From Nocardioides pantholopis (lineage in GTDB: Bacteria > Actinomycetota > Actinomycetes > Propionibacteriales > Nocardioidaceae), in assembly GCF_003710085.1 (NCBI RefSeq), contig NZ_CP033324.1, forward strand, positions 1,674,001 through 1,738,000: a stretch of DNA of 64,000 nt. Reading direction: 5' to 3'. A model generated the notes under the pieces. That model was not told where the DNA came from, searched no databases, and was given only the letters and a program-made list of their open reading frames with translations. The first letter of the stretch is position 1; each line of letters starts with the position of its first letter. Made by a program: the position numbers and the translations under genes. Below, one piece after another: positions 36,124 through 45,372 of the stretch.

Positions 36124-36264
36124 TCACCGGGGGGAGCGGAGCCGTTCCCCCTCGCGGTGGGACGGCGGGGGCGGAGTGGCGCCGCGGTCGTCGTGCCAGA
36201 CCGAGCGCAGCGTCATCAGGACACCGACGATGGACAGGGCGAGGAGTAGGAGCAGGAAGGTCAT
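36124..36264 (-). CDS. Small membrane protein (46 aa)
   Basis: This tiny gene starts at ATG 36264. One hydrophobic helix (FLLLLLALSIVGVLMTL) is followed by RSVWHDDRG, a run of prolines and SHREGERLRSPR. Short actinobacterial proteins with the same layout (helix, then HDxRG, prolines, SH) are familiar to me, but I know no function. It is divergent from the GlxA-type regulator and shares its promoter gap, which holds a 26-bp palindrome, so it may be that regulator's target. Confidence 0.6.
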   Translation of the reverse strand: MTFLLLLLALSIVGVLMTLRSVWHDDRGATPPPPSHREGERLRSPR

Positions 36265-36286
36265 GGCAGTAATCCTGCGCCCATCG

Positions 36287-36312
36287 CATATCCGCCACGA
36301 GTGGCAGATATG
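36287..36312. promoter_or_regulatory. 26-bp palindrome, candidate operator of the GlxA-type regulator
   Basis: CATATCCGCCAC and GTGGCAGATATG form 12-bp arms with one mismatch around GA. It is centred between the divergent small membrane gene (start 36264) and the GlxA-type regulator (start 36358), in an unusually AT-containing stretch. A second partial copy of the half site (TTTCCGCCAC) lies at about 36328-36337. Confidence 0.55.
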
Positions 36313-36345
36313 CCGATATCCATCGACTTTCCGCCACGCGCGTTC

Positions 36346-36351
36346 TAGCCT
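36346..36351 (+). promoter_or_regulatory. -10 element of leaderless glxA-type transcript
   Basis: TAGCCT ends six bases before the ATG at 36358. This favours that ATG over the GTG at 36355. Confidence 0.6.
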
Positions 36352-36357
36352 CGAGTG

Positions 36358-37302
36358 ATGCAGACAGTCGCGGTGGTGGTGCAGGACGGAGCGGAGCCCT
36401 TCGGGCTCGGCTCCCTGGTCGAGGTGTGGGGCGAGTCCTACCACCCGGAGGACGACAACCCGGTCTTCGACTTCCGCACCTGCACGCCCCGCCCGGGACG
36501 GGTGCGGGGCCGCTCGGACTTCGACTTCGTCGTCGAGCGCGGCCTCGAGGCAGCCGAGGAGGCCGACCTGATCTGCTTCACCCCCAAGGCGGACTTCCTC
36601 GACCACGACCCGGCCGTCCTCGACCTCGCGCGGTCCGCCCACGCGCGGGGAGCCATCGTCTACGCGCACTGCACGGCGGCGTTCGAGCTCGGCGCGGCCG
36701 GACTGCTCGACGGCCGGGAGTGCACGACGCACTGGCGCCACACCCGCGAGCTGGCCGAGCTCTATCCGGCCGCCCGCGTGCGACCCGACGTCCTGTACTG
36801 CCACGAGGGCAACCTGCTCACCGGGGCGGGCTCCGCGGCCGGGATCGACGCCTCGCTGCACCTGCTGCGCGAGCAGTTCGGCGCCCAGGCCGCGGTCTCG
36901 GCGGCGCGCCGGATCGTGGTCCCGCCGCAGCGCGACGGCGGCCAGGCCCAGTTCATCGCCAACCCGGTGCCGGAGTGCGACGGGGAGACCTTCGGCGGCC
37001 TGCAGCAGTGGATCCTGGAGAACCTCGGGCAGGAGCTGGACGTCACGACCCTGGCTCGCCGCGCGCTGATGTCCGAGCGCACCTTCGCGCGCCGCTTCCG
37101 GGCCGAGATCGGTGCCACCCCGCACTCCTGGGTCACCCGGCAGCGGGTGATCCGCGCCGAGCAGCTGCTCGAGCGGACCGACCACTCCGTGGACCGGATC
37201 GCCGCCGACGTCGGCTTCGGCAACGCCGCCACGCTGCGCCACCACTTCGGCCGGGTGCGCGGGATCAGCCCCCAGCAGTACCGCCGGGCGTTCTCGGCCT
37301 GA
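36358..37302 (+). CDS. GlxA-family transcriptional regulator (DJ-1/PfpI-like plus AraC helix-turn-helix)
   Basis: This 314-aa cytoplasmic regulator has an N-terminal DJ-1/PfpI-like sensor domain (about 1-185; note AIVYAHCTAAFELGAAGLLDG with a Cys at the nucleophile-elbow position). A C-terminal AraC domain follows (about 215-310) with two helix-turn-helix units (LARRALMSERTFARRFRAE and IAADVGFGNAATLRHHFGR). GlxA-type regulators often control amine or quaternary-ammonium catabolism. No catabolic gene is adjacent; the divergent small membrane gene is the only obvious partner. Confidence 0.9.
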   Translation: MQTVAVVVQDGAEPFGLGSLVEVWGESYHPEDDNPVFDFRTCTPRPGRVRGRSDFDFVVERGLEAAEEADLICFTPKADFLDHDPAVLDLARSAHARGAIVYAHCTAAFELGAAGLLDGRECTTHWRHTRELAELYPAARVRPDVLYCHEGNLLTGAGSAAGIDASLHLLREQFGAQAAVSAARRIVVPPQRDGGQAQFIANPVPECDGETFGGLQQWILENLGQELDVTTLARRALMSERTFARRFRAEIGATPHSWVTRQRVIRAEQLLERTDHSVDRIAADVGFGNAATLRHHFGRVRGISPQQYRRAFSA

Positions 37303-37332
37303 TCCGTCCCGGAGCGCCGGTCCGCGACGCGC

Positions 37333-38022
37333 TCACGGGCGCAGGCCGAGGTCGTCGCTGAGCTGGTCGACCACGTGCGCGAAGTGGGCGTCGTAGTCGA
37401 GGACGCCGCGGTGCAGGTGGCCGAAGAGCTCCTGGGAGACGTGGCCGACCAGGTTGGCCCAGGCCATCAGGCCGCGCGCGGCCGTCGCGGGCCGTAGCCG
37501 GGGATCGGTCATGGCGAGCACCGGCTCGAGCGCGGCCGCCTCCGCGCTCCCGGGCTCGAGGGCGGTGGGTGGCCGCAGCCCGGCGGCCTGGGCGTCGGCG
37601 ACCACGCCGAGCAGGGCGCGAGTGATCCGCATGGCGGACGGGACGGTGTCGGCAGGAGCGGCGTACCCGGGGACCGGGGTCCCGTAGAGCAGGGCGTACT
37701 CGTGCGGGTGCGCGCGGGCCCATCCGCGCAGCGCGTGCGCCAGGGCTGCGAACCGGCCCGCGTGATCGTCGGCGTCGATCGGCGCGACCGCCCCCTCCGC
37801 GGCGGCGCCGAGGGTCTCGTAGGAGCGGACCAGGAGTCGGGTGAGCAGCTCGTCGCGGGAGTCGACGTAGCGGTAGACGGCCGAGGAGGCCAGTCCGAGG
37901 TCGCGCGCCACGGCCCGCACCGAGAGTGCGGCCGGGCCCACCTCGGCCAGCTGCCTCGTGGCGCTGTCGAGGATCGCGCGGGTGAGCTCGGCGCGGTTGA
38001 CGGCGCGGGGGGTGGGAGCCAT
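37333..38022 (-). CDS. TetR family transcriptional regulator
   Basis: This 229-aa protein has a TetR helix-turn-helix at about 15-60 (ILDSATRQLAEVGPAALSVRAVARDLGLASSAVYRYVDSRDELL) and a C-terminal WHG-type ligand domain (HPHEYALLYGTPVPGY). TACACT six bases upstream supports the ATG. It is divergent from an NAD-dependent epimerase, with two palindromic elements between, so it probably represses both itself and that gene. The inducer is unknown. Confidence 0.92.
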   Translation of the reverse strand: MAPTPRAVNRAELTRAILDSATRQLAEVGPAALSVRAVARDLGLASSAVYRYVDSRDELLTRLLVRSYETLGAAAEGAVAPIDADDHAGRFAALAHALRGWARAHPHEYALLYGTPVPGYAAPADTVPSAMRITRALLGVVADAQAAGLRPPTALEPGSAEAAALEPVLAMTDPRLRPATAARGLMAWANLVGHVSQELFGHLHRGVLDYDAHFAHVVDQLSDDLGLRP

Positions 38023-38028
38023 GGCCCG

Positions 38029-38034
38029 AGTGTA
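38029..38034 (-). promoter_or_regulatory. -10 element of leaderless tetR transcript
   Basis: TACACT on the minus strand ends six bases before the ATG at 38022. The palindrome at 38037-38049 lies just upstream, where a bound repressor would block polymerase. Confidence 0.6.
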
Positions 38035-38036
38035 CG

Positions 38037-38049
38037 AGAGCGGTGCTCT
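38037..38049. promoter_or_regulatory. Candidate TetR operator 1
   Basis: AGAGC-GGT-GCTCT is a perfect 5-bp inverted repeat. The 14-base word CGAGAGCGGTGCTC (38035-38048) recurs 47 bases away at 38082-38095. Confidence 0.55.
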
Positions 38050-38077
38050 TGTTTGTTCGGCCGCGCTGTGCGAGCCT

Positions 38078-38102
38078 GAAGCGAGAGCGGTGCTCGCGCT
38101 TC
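38078..38102. promoter_or_regulatory. Candidate TetR operator 2
   Basis: GAAGCGAGAGC-GGT-GCTCGCGCTTC has 11-bp arms with one mismatch around the same GGT centre as operator 1. It lies 26 bases before the epimerase ATG. Confidence 0.55.
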
Positions 38103-38127
38103 GGCGGGCGTCAGAGAGGAGGACCGG

Positions 38128-39054
38128 ATGAGCGAGCGACACGTGGTGGTGGGGGCAGGCCCCGTCGGCCGGGCCGTGGCCGGGCTGCTGGCCGAGCGGG
38201 CGCACGAGGTGGTGCTGGTGAGCCGCTCCGGCTCGGGGCCGGCGCTGGACGGCGTACGCCGCGAGGCGGCCGACGCCGCCGACGTCGACCGGCTGGTGGG
38301 GCTGACGGCGGGGGCCGAGGTGCTCTACAACTGCATCAACCCGCCGTCGTACGACGTCTGGGCGACCTGGTGGCCGCCGGCCGCGGCGGCGTTCCTCACC
38401 GCGGCCGAGCAGAGCGGCGCCGTGCTGGCCACGGCCGGCACGCTCTACCCGTACGGACCCGTGGGCGGGCCGATGACCGAGGACCTGCCCGACGCCGCGA
38501 CCGGCACCAAGGCCCGGATCCGGGCGGCCATGTGGGCCGAGGCCCGGGATCGCCACGAGGCCGGGCGGCTCCGGGCGGTCGAGGTGCGCGGGTCGGACTA
38601 CATGGGGCCGGGCGTCGCCTCCGCCCACGTGGCCCAGGTGGCGCCGCGGGCGCTGGCCGGGAAGGCGGTGCGGGTCTTCGGTCGCCCCGACGTGCCGCAC
38701 TCGTTCACCGACGTGCGTGACGTCGCGCGGGCCCTGGTGGCCACCGCGGCCACGCCGACGGCGCACGGCCGGGTGTGGCACGCGCCCACCGGTCCCGCGC
38801 GCACCCAGGCGGAGACGATCGGCGACGTGTGCCGGGCGGTCGGGCGGCCGCCGGTGCCGGTGCGGGCCTGGCCGGGGGCGCTGCTCGGGGTGGGCGGCGC
38901 CGTCGTGCCGCTGCTGCGCGAGATGCGGGAGACGGTCTACCAGTTCGAGCGGCCCTACCTGCTCGACTCCTCGGCGATCGAGCGCGAGCTCGGGCTGGTC
39001 CCTACCCCGTGGGACGCGGTCTGTCGGGCGACCGCCGAGAGCGCGCTGGCCTGA
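38128..39054 (+). CDS. NAD(P)-dependent epimerase/dehydratase family protein
   Basis: This 308-aa Rossmann-fold protein has the dinucleotide-binding start HVVVGAGPVGRAVAGLLA (GxGxxG variant), NCINPPSYD, and the ATAGTLYPYGP catalytic region in place of the usual YxxxK. It is of the atypical extended SDR kind acting on sugars or as an NmrA-like sensor. AGAGAGGAGG is a strong ribosome-binding site. It is divergent from, and probably regulated by, the TetR at 37333. Substrate is unknown. Confidence 0.8.
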   Translation: MSERHVVVGAGPVGRAVAGLLAERAHEVVLVSRSGSGPALDGVRREAADAADVDRLVGLTAGAEVLYNCINPPSYDVWATWWPPAAAAFLTAAEQSGAVLATAGTLYPYGPVGGPMTEDLPDAATGTKARIRAAMWAEARDRHEAGRLRAVEVRGSDYMGPGVASAHVAQVAPRALAGKAVRVFGRPDVPHSFTDVRDVARALVATAATPTAHGRVWHAPTGPARTQAETIGDVCRAVGRPPVPVRAWPGALLGVGGAVVPLLREMRETVYQFERPYLLDSSAIERELGLVPTPWDAVCRATAESALA

Positions 39055-39067
39055 GCGGGACTCAGGC
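39049..39067. terminator. Short bidirectional hairpin between epimerase and ABC exporter
   Basis: GCCTGAG-CGGGA-CTCAGGC spans the two converging stop codons, which are only 7 bases apart. The stem is short (7 bp), so strength is uncertain. Confidence 0.4.
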
Positions 39068-40885
39068 GGCCGCCTCCCGGTCCAGGCCGCCGCGCACCAG
39101 GTCGGCGTACCGCCCGCCGCGCAGCAGCAGCTCCTCGTGGCTGCCCAGCTCGACGACCGCCCCGTGGTCCAGGACGGCGATCTGGTCGGCGTCGCGCACG
39201 GTGGAGAGCCGGTGGGCGATCGTGATCGTGGTGCGGCCCTCGGCGAGCTCGTCGAGGGCGGCCTGCACCTCGCGCTCGGTCCGGTTGTCCAGCGCGCTGG
39301 TCGCCTCGTCGAGGACCAGCACCCGCGGGTCGCGCAGCAGCGTGCGGGCGATGGCCAGGCGCTGCTGCTCGCCGCCGGAGAATCGGTGGCCGCGCGAGCC
39401 GACCACCGTGTCGTAGCCGTCGGGCAGGGAGACGACGAGGTCGTGGATCCGGGCGGCCCGCGCCGCGGCGACGATCTGGTCGTCCGTGGCGTCCGGCCTC
39501 GCGTGCCGCAGGTTGTCGCGCACCGAGGCGTGCAGCAGGTAGGTCTCCTGGGTGACCACGCCGACGGCGTCGGCGAGGTCGGCGAGCGCCAGCTCGCGCA
39601 GGTCGACCCCGTCCAGGCGGACGGTCCCGCTGGTCGGGTCGTGCAGCCGCGCGACCAGGGACGCCAGCGTGCTCTTGCCGCTCCCGGTGGCGCCGACCAG
39701 TGCCAGCGAGGAGCCGGCCGGGACGACCAGGTCGATGTCGTGGAGCACGTCGGTCTCCCCGTAGGAGAACCCCACGTGCTCCAGCCGGACCTCGCCGCGC
39801 ACGTCCCCGATCGGGGTCGGGTCGGCGGGGTCGTCGATCTCGACGGGCAGGTCCTGGTACTCGAAGATCCGGCTGAAGAGGGCCAGGGAGGCGGTCAGGT
39901 CGACGCCCACGTTGAGCAGTCCCATGAGTGGCCGGAAGAGCCCGCCCTGGAGGGCTACGAACGCGACCAGCGTGCCGATGGTCATCCCGCCCGACGTGGC
40001 CGGCAGTCCAGCGGCGAGGTAGAGGGCGGCCGGGACGGCGGCGAAGACGATCGTCATCGTGGCCATCCGCCAGCGACCCGCGAGCTGGGAGCGGATCTCC
40101 AGGCCCACGAGGTCCGCGGAGGTGTCCTCGAAGCGGCGCGCCAGGGCGGGGGCCGCGCCGACGGTCTTGGTCAGCAGCACGCCGCTGACCGAGAGGCCCT
40201 CCTCGACCTGCACGTGCAGGTCGGCGAGCTTGGCCTGGCGTGCACTCGTCACCGCGTGCCGCATCCGGGCCACCTGGCGGGTCAGCACCACGGCCGGGGG
40301 CAGGACGACCAGCGAGATCAGGGCGAGCCGCCAGCTGAGCGCGACCATCGCGACGGCCGTGCCGAGGACTACTGTGACGTTGGCGGCCACCGAGGTGGCA
40401 GTGCTGGTCACCACCGACTGCATCGAGCCGATGTCGTTGACGATGCGCGACTGGACCTCGCCGCCGCGGGTGCGGGTGAAGAACCCGACCGACTGGCGCT
40501 GCAGGTGGCTGAACAGGTCGGAGCGGAGGCGGTGCATGACCTCCTGGCCGACAGCTGTCGAGAGCCAGGTCTGGACGACGCCGAGGGCGGCCGTGGCCAC
40601 GGCCACGCCGACCATGCCCGCGACGAGCAGCAGGAGCAGGCGGACGTCCTGGCGCGGGAGCGCGTCGTCGATCACGTGCCGGATCAGGAACGGCTGGGCC
40701 AGGCCGATGAGCGAGCTGACCACGATCAGGGCGACGACGACGCTCAGGCGCCGGCGGTGCGGTGCGAAGAGCCGCGCGATCCGGCGCAGCGACACGGGGG
40801 ACTCCGCGAGCTGACGCCGGTCCGCACGACGGGAGTCGGGGTTGCGGCGTCCGTTGCGCTCGCGGGGGGTGCTGGGGTCAGTCAT
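39062..40885 (-). CDS. ABC exporter, fused permease and ATPase (multidrug/lipid type)
   Basis: This 607-aa half transporter dimerises in the membrane. Six helices (about 50-330) precede a nucleotide-binding domain with Walker A VGATGSGKSTLASLVARL, Q-loop VTQETYLLHASV, signature FSGGEQQRLAIARTLL, Walker B VLVLDEATSALD and switch His AHRLST. The ATG at 40885 has GAGGTGG upstream; an in-frame ATG at 40903 does not. It is divergent from a MarR repressor with a nested palindrome between, the common layout for drug- or toxin-induced efflux. Substrate is unknown. Confidence 0.93.
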   Translation of the reverse strand: MTDPSTPRERNGRRNPDSRRADRRQLAESPVSLRRIARLFAPHRRRLSVVVALIVVSSLIGLAQPFLIRHVIDDALPRQDVRLLLLLVAGMVGVAVATAALGVVQTWLSTAVGQEVMHRLRSDLFSHLQRQSVGFFTRTRGGEVQSRIVNDIGSMQSVVTSTATSVAANVTVVLGTAVAMVALSWRLALISLVVLPPAVVLTRQVARMRHAVTSARQAKLADLHVQVEEGLSVSGVLLTKTVGAAPALARRFEDTSADLVGLEIRSQLAGRWRMATMTIVFAAVPAALYLAAGLPATSGGMTIGTLVAFVALQGGLFRPLMGLLNVGVDLTASLALFSRIFEYQDLPVEIDDPADPTPIGDVRGEVRLEHVGFSYGETDVLHDIDLVVPAGSSLALVGATGSGKSTLASLVARLHDPTSGTVRLDGVDLRELALADLADAVGVVTQETYLLHASVRDNLRHARPDATDDQIVAAARAARIHDLVVSLPDGYDTVVGSRGHRFSGGEQQRLAIARTLLRDPRVLVLDEATSALDNRTEREVQAALDELAEGRTTITIAHRLSTVRDADQIAVLDHGAVVELGSHEELLLRGGRYADLVRGGLDREAAA

Positions 40886-40906
40886 CTGACCACCTCGATT
40901 CATTAC

Positions 40907-40927
40907 TGAGGTATCCTCAACATGAGG
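40907..40927. promoter_or_regulatory. Nested palindromes, candidate MarR operator
   Basis: TGAGG-TAT-CCTCA and CCTCA-ACA-TGAGG share the central arm, giving three alternating half sites between the divergent exporter and MarR genes. Spacing suits two dimers on overlapping sites. Confidence 0.6.
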
Positions 40928-40956
40928 GTAACCGTCTCGTCGTCAGGAGAATTCCC

Positions 40957-41376
40957 GTGCCGCCTCCCTCCGCCGCCTCGACCGGCGACCTGCTGACCGC
41001 CGTGGCCCGCTCGCTGCGCCGCCGGTACGCCGCGGCGTTCGCGGAGTGGGACGTGACTCCGGCCCAGGCGCGGGCCCTGCGGGTCGCGACCGAGCACGAG
41101 GGGGCGCGGCTCTCGGTGATCGCCGAGCACCTGCAGATCGCCCCCCGGTCCGCGACCGAGGTCGTCGACGCGCTGGAGGCCCGCGGGCTGGTGGAGCGCC
41201 GCCCGGACCCCGGTGACCGGCGCGCCACGTCGGTCGTCCCCAGCCCGGAGGGGCTGCGGCTGCGGCGGCTGCTCGACGAGGCCCGCCGACACGCCGCCGA
41301 GGAGCTGCTGGGGCGGCTGGGCCCGGCGGACCGGGCCGAGCTGGACCGGATCCTCGCGCTGCTGGTCGACCCCTAG
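40957..41376 (+). CDS. MarR family transcriptional regulator
   Basis: This 139-aa winged-helix protein starts at GTG, six bases after CAGGAGA. The DNA-binding region is LSVIAEHLQIAPRSATEVVDALEARGLVERRPDPGDRRATSV, with the MarR wing (DPGDRR). It is divergent from the ABC exporter, which it probably represses together with itself. The stop codon TAG is also the first half of the -10 hexamer of coaE. Confidence 0.92.
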   Translation: MPPPSAASTGDLLTAVARSLRRRYAAAFAEWDVTPAQARALRVATEHEGARLSVIAEHLQIAPRSATEVVDALEARGLVERRPDPGDRRATSVVPSPEGLRLRRLLDEARRHAAEELLGRLGPADRAELDRILALLVDP

Positions 41377-41379
41377 GAT
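41374..41379 (+). promoter_or_regulatory. -10 element of leaderless coaE transcript
   Basis: TAGGAT ends six bases before the coaE ATG. Its first three bases are the marR stop codon. Confidence 0.6.
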
Positions 41380-41385
41380 CACGGC

Positions 41386-41985
41386 ATGCGGGTGGGACTC
41401 ACGGGCGGCATCGCGTCGGGCAAGAGCACGGTCTCGGCGATCCTCGCGGAGCTCGGGGCGGTGGTCATCGACGCCGACCAGATCGCCCGCCAGGTCGTGG
41501 CGAAGGGAACCCCCGGCCTCGCCGCGGTGGTCGAGGCGTTCGGCCCGGAGATCCTCACGGCCGAGGGTGAGATGGACCGGGCGGCCGTCGGCGCGATCGT
41601 GTTCGCCGACGCGGGGCGGCGCAAGGTGCTGGAGGGGATCGTGCACCCGCTCGTCTTCGAGCGGTACGCCGAGCTCGAGGCCGCCGCGGACCCCGACGCC
41701 GTGGTCGTGCACGACATCCCCCTGCTGGCCGAGGGCGGCCGCGCCGACACCTTCGACGCGGTCGTCGTCGTCGACGTGCCGGTCGAGACCCAGGTCGAGC
41801 GGATGCTGCGCGAGCGGGGGATGAGCCGCGAGGACGCCGAGGCCCGGATCGCGGCCCAGGCCACCCGCGAGCAGCGCCGCGCCATCGCGACGTACGTCAT
41901 CGACAACACCGGGACGCTCGAAGACCTCCGCCAGCGTGTGGTGGAGGTCTTCGAGAGCCTGGTGACCGGGGCCCGGCCGGCCTGA
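41386..41985 (+). CDS. coaE: Dephospho-CoA kinase
   Basis: This 199-aa kinase carries out the last step of coenzyme A synthesis, phosphorylating the 3'-OH of dephospho-CoA with ATP. The P-loop is [11 protein letters not shown] at residues 4-14, followed by [13 protein letters not shown] and the lid region [14 protein letters not shown]. The length equals the bacterial single-domain enzyme; mycobacterial CoaE has an extra C-terminal DUF domain that is absent here. It lies downstream of rpsA as in most actinobacteria, though seven genes intervene. Confidence 0.96.
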   Translation: MRVGLTGGIASGKSTVSAILAELGAVVIDADQIARQVVAKGTPGLAAVVEAFGPEILTAEGEMDRAAVGAIVFADAGRRKVLEGIVHPLVFERYAELEAAADPDAVVVHDIPLLAEGGRADTFDAVVVVDVPVETQVERMLRERGMSREDAEARIAAQATREQRRAIATYVIDNTGTLEDLRQRVVEVFESLVTGARPA

Positions 41986-41989
41986 GGGA

Positions 41990-41995
<6 letters not shown>
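41980..41995. terminator. Short hairpin between coaE and sigma factor gene
   Basis: GCCTGA-GGGA-TCAGGC covers both converging stop codons, which are 4 bases apart. The 6-bp stem makes this a weak terminator candidate. Confidence 0.35.
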
Positions 41996-42961
<966 letters not shown>

Positions 42962-43171
42962 GGGGGACCCTCCTCAGCTTCTATGGCCCCACCGCTGCGG
43001 AGCCACATCGTCGACAACGCTCACGGTGTCCCTAGGATTCCCCGGGCAAACCTGAGCTCTCCCCCCGTACGACGCCCGGGGGCGCCGCGAAGTTGCCGTC
43101 GCGCCGAACTCTCAGGGACTTCTCAGGGCCTGTCCAGGAAGCCCGTCCCGGCCGCTCGGTCCCGCCGGTCC

Positions 43172-45349
43172 TCAGCCCCGGCCCGGCTCCCCGCCGCCCG
43201 CCAGCCCCATCCGGTCCAGGATCCACGCCAGCGAGAAGGCCCGGTCGTGCCAGGCCTGGTAGCGCCCGGACACGCCGCCGTGGCCGGCCGACATCTCGGT
43301 GCGCAGCAGCACGTCGGGGTTGCCGGTGACCGCGCGCAGCCGGGCCACCCACTTCGCGGGCTCGACGTAGAGCACCCGGGTGTCGTTGAGGGAGGTCTCC
43401 GCGAGGATCGGCGGGTAGTCCTGGGCCACCACGTTGTCGTAGGGCGCGTAGGAGGCGATGTAGTCGTAGACCTCCGGGTCCGCCTCGGGGTTGCCCCACT
43501 CGTCGTACTCGGTGACGGTCAGCGGGAGGGTGGCGTCGAGCATCGTGGTCAGGTTGTCGACGAACGGCACCTGGGCGACGATCCCGCCGAACAGCTCGGG
43601 CGCCTGGTTCGCCACCGCCCCCATCAGCAGCCCACCGGCGCTGCCGCCCTCGGCGACCAGCGTGGCCGGGTCCGCCCACCCGGTCTCGACGAGGTGGCGG
43701 GCGCACGCGACGAAGTCCGAGAACGAGTTCTGCTTGTGCATCAGCTTGCCCTGGTCGTACCACCGGCGGCCCATCTCGCCGCCGCCCCGCACGTGGGCGA
43801 TCGCGAACGCCGCGCCCCGGTCGAGCAGCGAGAGCCGGCCCACCGAGAAGTACGGGTCCATCGAGGCCTCGTAGGCGCCGTAGCCGTAGAGCAGCGTCGG
43901 CACCGGGTCCGCGCCGCCGCCGACGCCCTCCCGGGCGCCGATGCGGCACACGATCGAGATCGGCACCCGCTCGCCGTCCTCGGCGGTGGCCCAGAGCCGG
44001 TGCTCCTCGTAGTCGGCCGGGTCGTAGCCGCCCAGGACCGGCGTACGCCGCAGCAGCGTGAGCTCGCGGGTCCGCACGTCGTAGTCGTAGACCGAGGGCG
44101 GCACGGCCATCGTGGTGTAGCCCAGCCGGACCGTCGGCTGGTCGAAGCCGGGGTTGCTGCCGGCGCCGACCGTGTAGACGGGCTCGTCGAACTCCACGAG
44201 GTAGTCGTCCCCGACGCCGGCGCCCGCGTCCGCGTCGAGCTCGAGGATCCGCAGCTGGGTCAGGCCCCGGCTGCGCTGGTGGACGACCAGGTGCCCGGCG
44301 AACGCGTCCACGCCCTCGAGCCGGACCTCGGGGTCGTGGGGGACCAGCGGGCGCCACTGCTCCGGCGGGGTCGGCGCGATCGGCGCGACGCCGATCTCGA
44401 AGTCCGGGCCGGTGGCGTTGTGGTGGACCAGGAACACCTCCTCGCCGGCGATCCGGGCCGGCTCGAGGGAGTACTCGAGGTCCTCGCGCCGCGGCGCGAA
44501 CAGCTGCCAGGCGGCGTCGGGGTCGGCGGTGTCGAGGTAGTGGTACTCGGTGGTGGTCTTCGACCCGACCGCGATCATCAGGAACCGGGCGTCGCGGCTG
44601 CGGCCGATCCCGGTCCAGAACCGCCCGTCGGGCTCGTGCAGGACCAGCTCGTCCTCGGACTGGGGCGTGCCGAGCCGGTGCCGCCAGACCTTGTCGGGGC
44701 GCCAGGTCTCGTCGACCGTCGAGTAGAAGCAGCTGGTGTTGTCGGGGTGCCAGGTGACCCCGCCGAGCACGTCGGTGAGCTCGTCGGGCAGCTGCTCGCC
44801 GGAGTCCAGGTCGGTGAACCGGACCGTGTAGCGCTCGTCGCCCACGACGTCCACGGCGTACGCGAGCAGCCGGTCGTCCAGGGAGACCGCCGAGCCGCCG
44901 AGGGAGAAGAAGTCGTGGCCCGCGGCGAGGGCGTCGAGGTCGAGCAGGACCTGCTCGCCCGGCAGGGCGGGCTGGTCGGGGGCGCAGTCCTCGGCCGGCC
45001 GCGGCGGGGTCCAGTCGTCGGGGTCCGCCACCGGGACCCGGCAGCTCGCGCCGTACTCCTTGCCGGCGAAGGAGCGCCCGTAGTACCAGTAGCCCCGGTT
45101 CCGGGTCGGGACCGACAGGTCGGTCTCCCTCGTCCGGCCTTTGATCTCCTCGAAGATCGTCTGCCGCAGGTCCGCCAGGTGGGCGGTGCGCTGCTCGGTC
45201 CAGGCGTTCTCGGCCTCGAGGTAGGCGACGACCTCGGGGGCGTCCTTGTCCCGCAGCCACTCGTAGTCGTCGACGCGGGTGCGGCCGTGGATCTCGCGGG
45301 TGCTGGGGCGTCGGTCGGCGACCGGGGGCTGGTGCGGGGTGTCGGGCAT
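43172..45349 (-). CDS. ptrB: Oligopeptidase B (S9A serine peptidase)
   Basis: This 725-aa cytosolic peptidase cleaves short peptides after basic residues. An N-terminal seven-bladed beta-propeller (about 75-420) gates a C-terminal alpha/beta hydrolase. The nucleophile Ser is in GGSAGG (about residue 570), the Asp is near NDTRVLY, and the His is in SAGHGGVSGR. HVRGGGEMGRRWYDQGKLMHKQN is an oligopeptidase-B signature. The ATG probably lies at the 5' end of a leaderless transcript (TATCGT seven bases upstream) and is only 23 bases from the divergent pxpA start. Confidence 0.94.
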   Translation of the reverse strand: MPDTPHQPPVADRRPSTREIHGRTRVDDYEWLRDKDAPEVVAYLEAENAWTEQRTAHLADLRQTIFEEIKGRTRETDLSVPTRNRGYWYYGRSFAGKEYGASCRVPVADPDDWTPPRPAEDCAPDQPALPGEQVLLDLDALAAGHDFFSLGGSAVSLDDRLLAYAVDVVGDERYTVRFTDLDSGEQLPDELTDVLGGVTWHPDNTSCFYSTVDETWRPDKVWRHRLGTPQSEDELVLHEPDGRFWTGIGRSRDARFLMIAVGSKTTTEYHYLDTADPDAAWQLFAPRREDLEYSLEPARIAGEEVFLVHHNATGPDFEIGVAPIAPTPPEQWRPLVPHDPEVRLEGVDAFAGHLVVHQRSRGLTQLRILELDADAGAGVGDDYLVEFDEPVYTVGAGSNPGFDQPTVRLGYTTMAVPPSVYDYDVRTRELTLLRRTPVLGGYDPADYEEHRLWATAEDGERVPISIVCRIGAREGVGGGADPVPTLLYGYGAYEASMDPYFSVGRLSLLDRGAAFAIAHVRGGGEMGRRWYDQGKLMHKQNSFSDFVACARHLVETGWADPATLVAEGGSAGGLLMGAVANQAPELFGGIVAQVPFVDNLTTMLDATLPLTVTEYDEWGNPEADPEVYDYIASYAPYDNVVAQDYPPILAETSLNDTRVLYVEPAKWVARLRAVTGNPDVLLRTEMSAGHGGVSGRYQAWHDRAFSLAWILDRMGLAGGGEPGRG

Positions 45350-45372
45350 GGCCGCGACGATAGCGTCGGGCC
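45350..45372. promoter_or_regulatory. 23-bp divergent leaderless promoter pair (ptrB/pxpA)
   Basis: The whole intergenic region is 23 bases. TAGCGT at 45361-45366 lies six bases before the pxpA ATG. TATCGT on the minus strand (45357-45362) lies seven bases before the ptrB ATG. The two hexamers share two bases, so polymerase can probably occupy only one direction at a time. Confidence 0.6.

Noticed and set aside
38717..40909. 730-codon plus-strand frame over the epimerase end and ABC exporter
   Set aside because: It is antisense to clear family members and has no recognisable motif.
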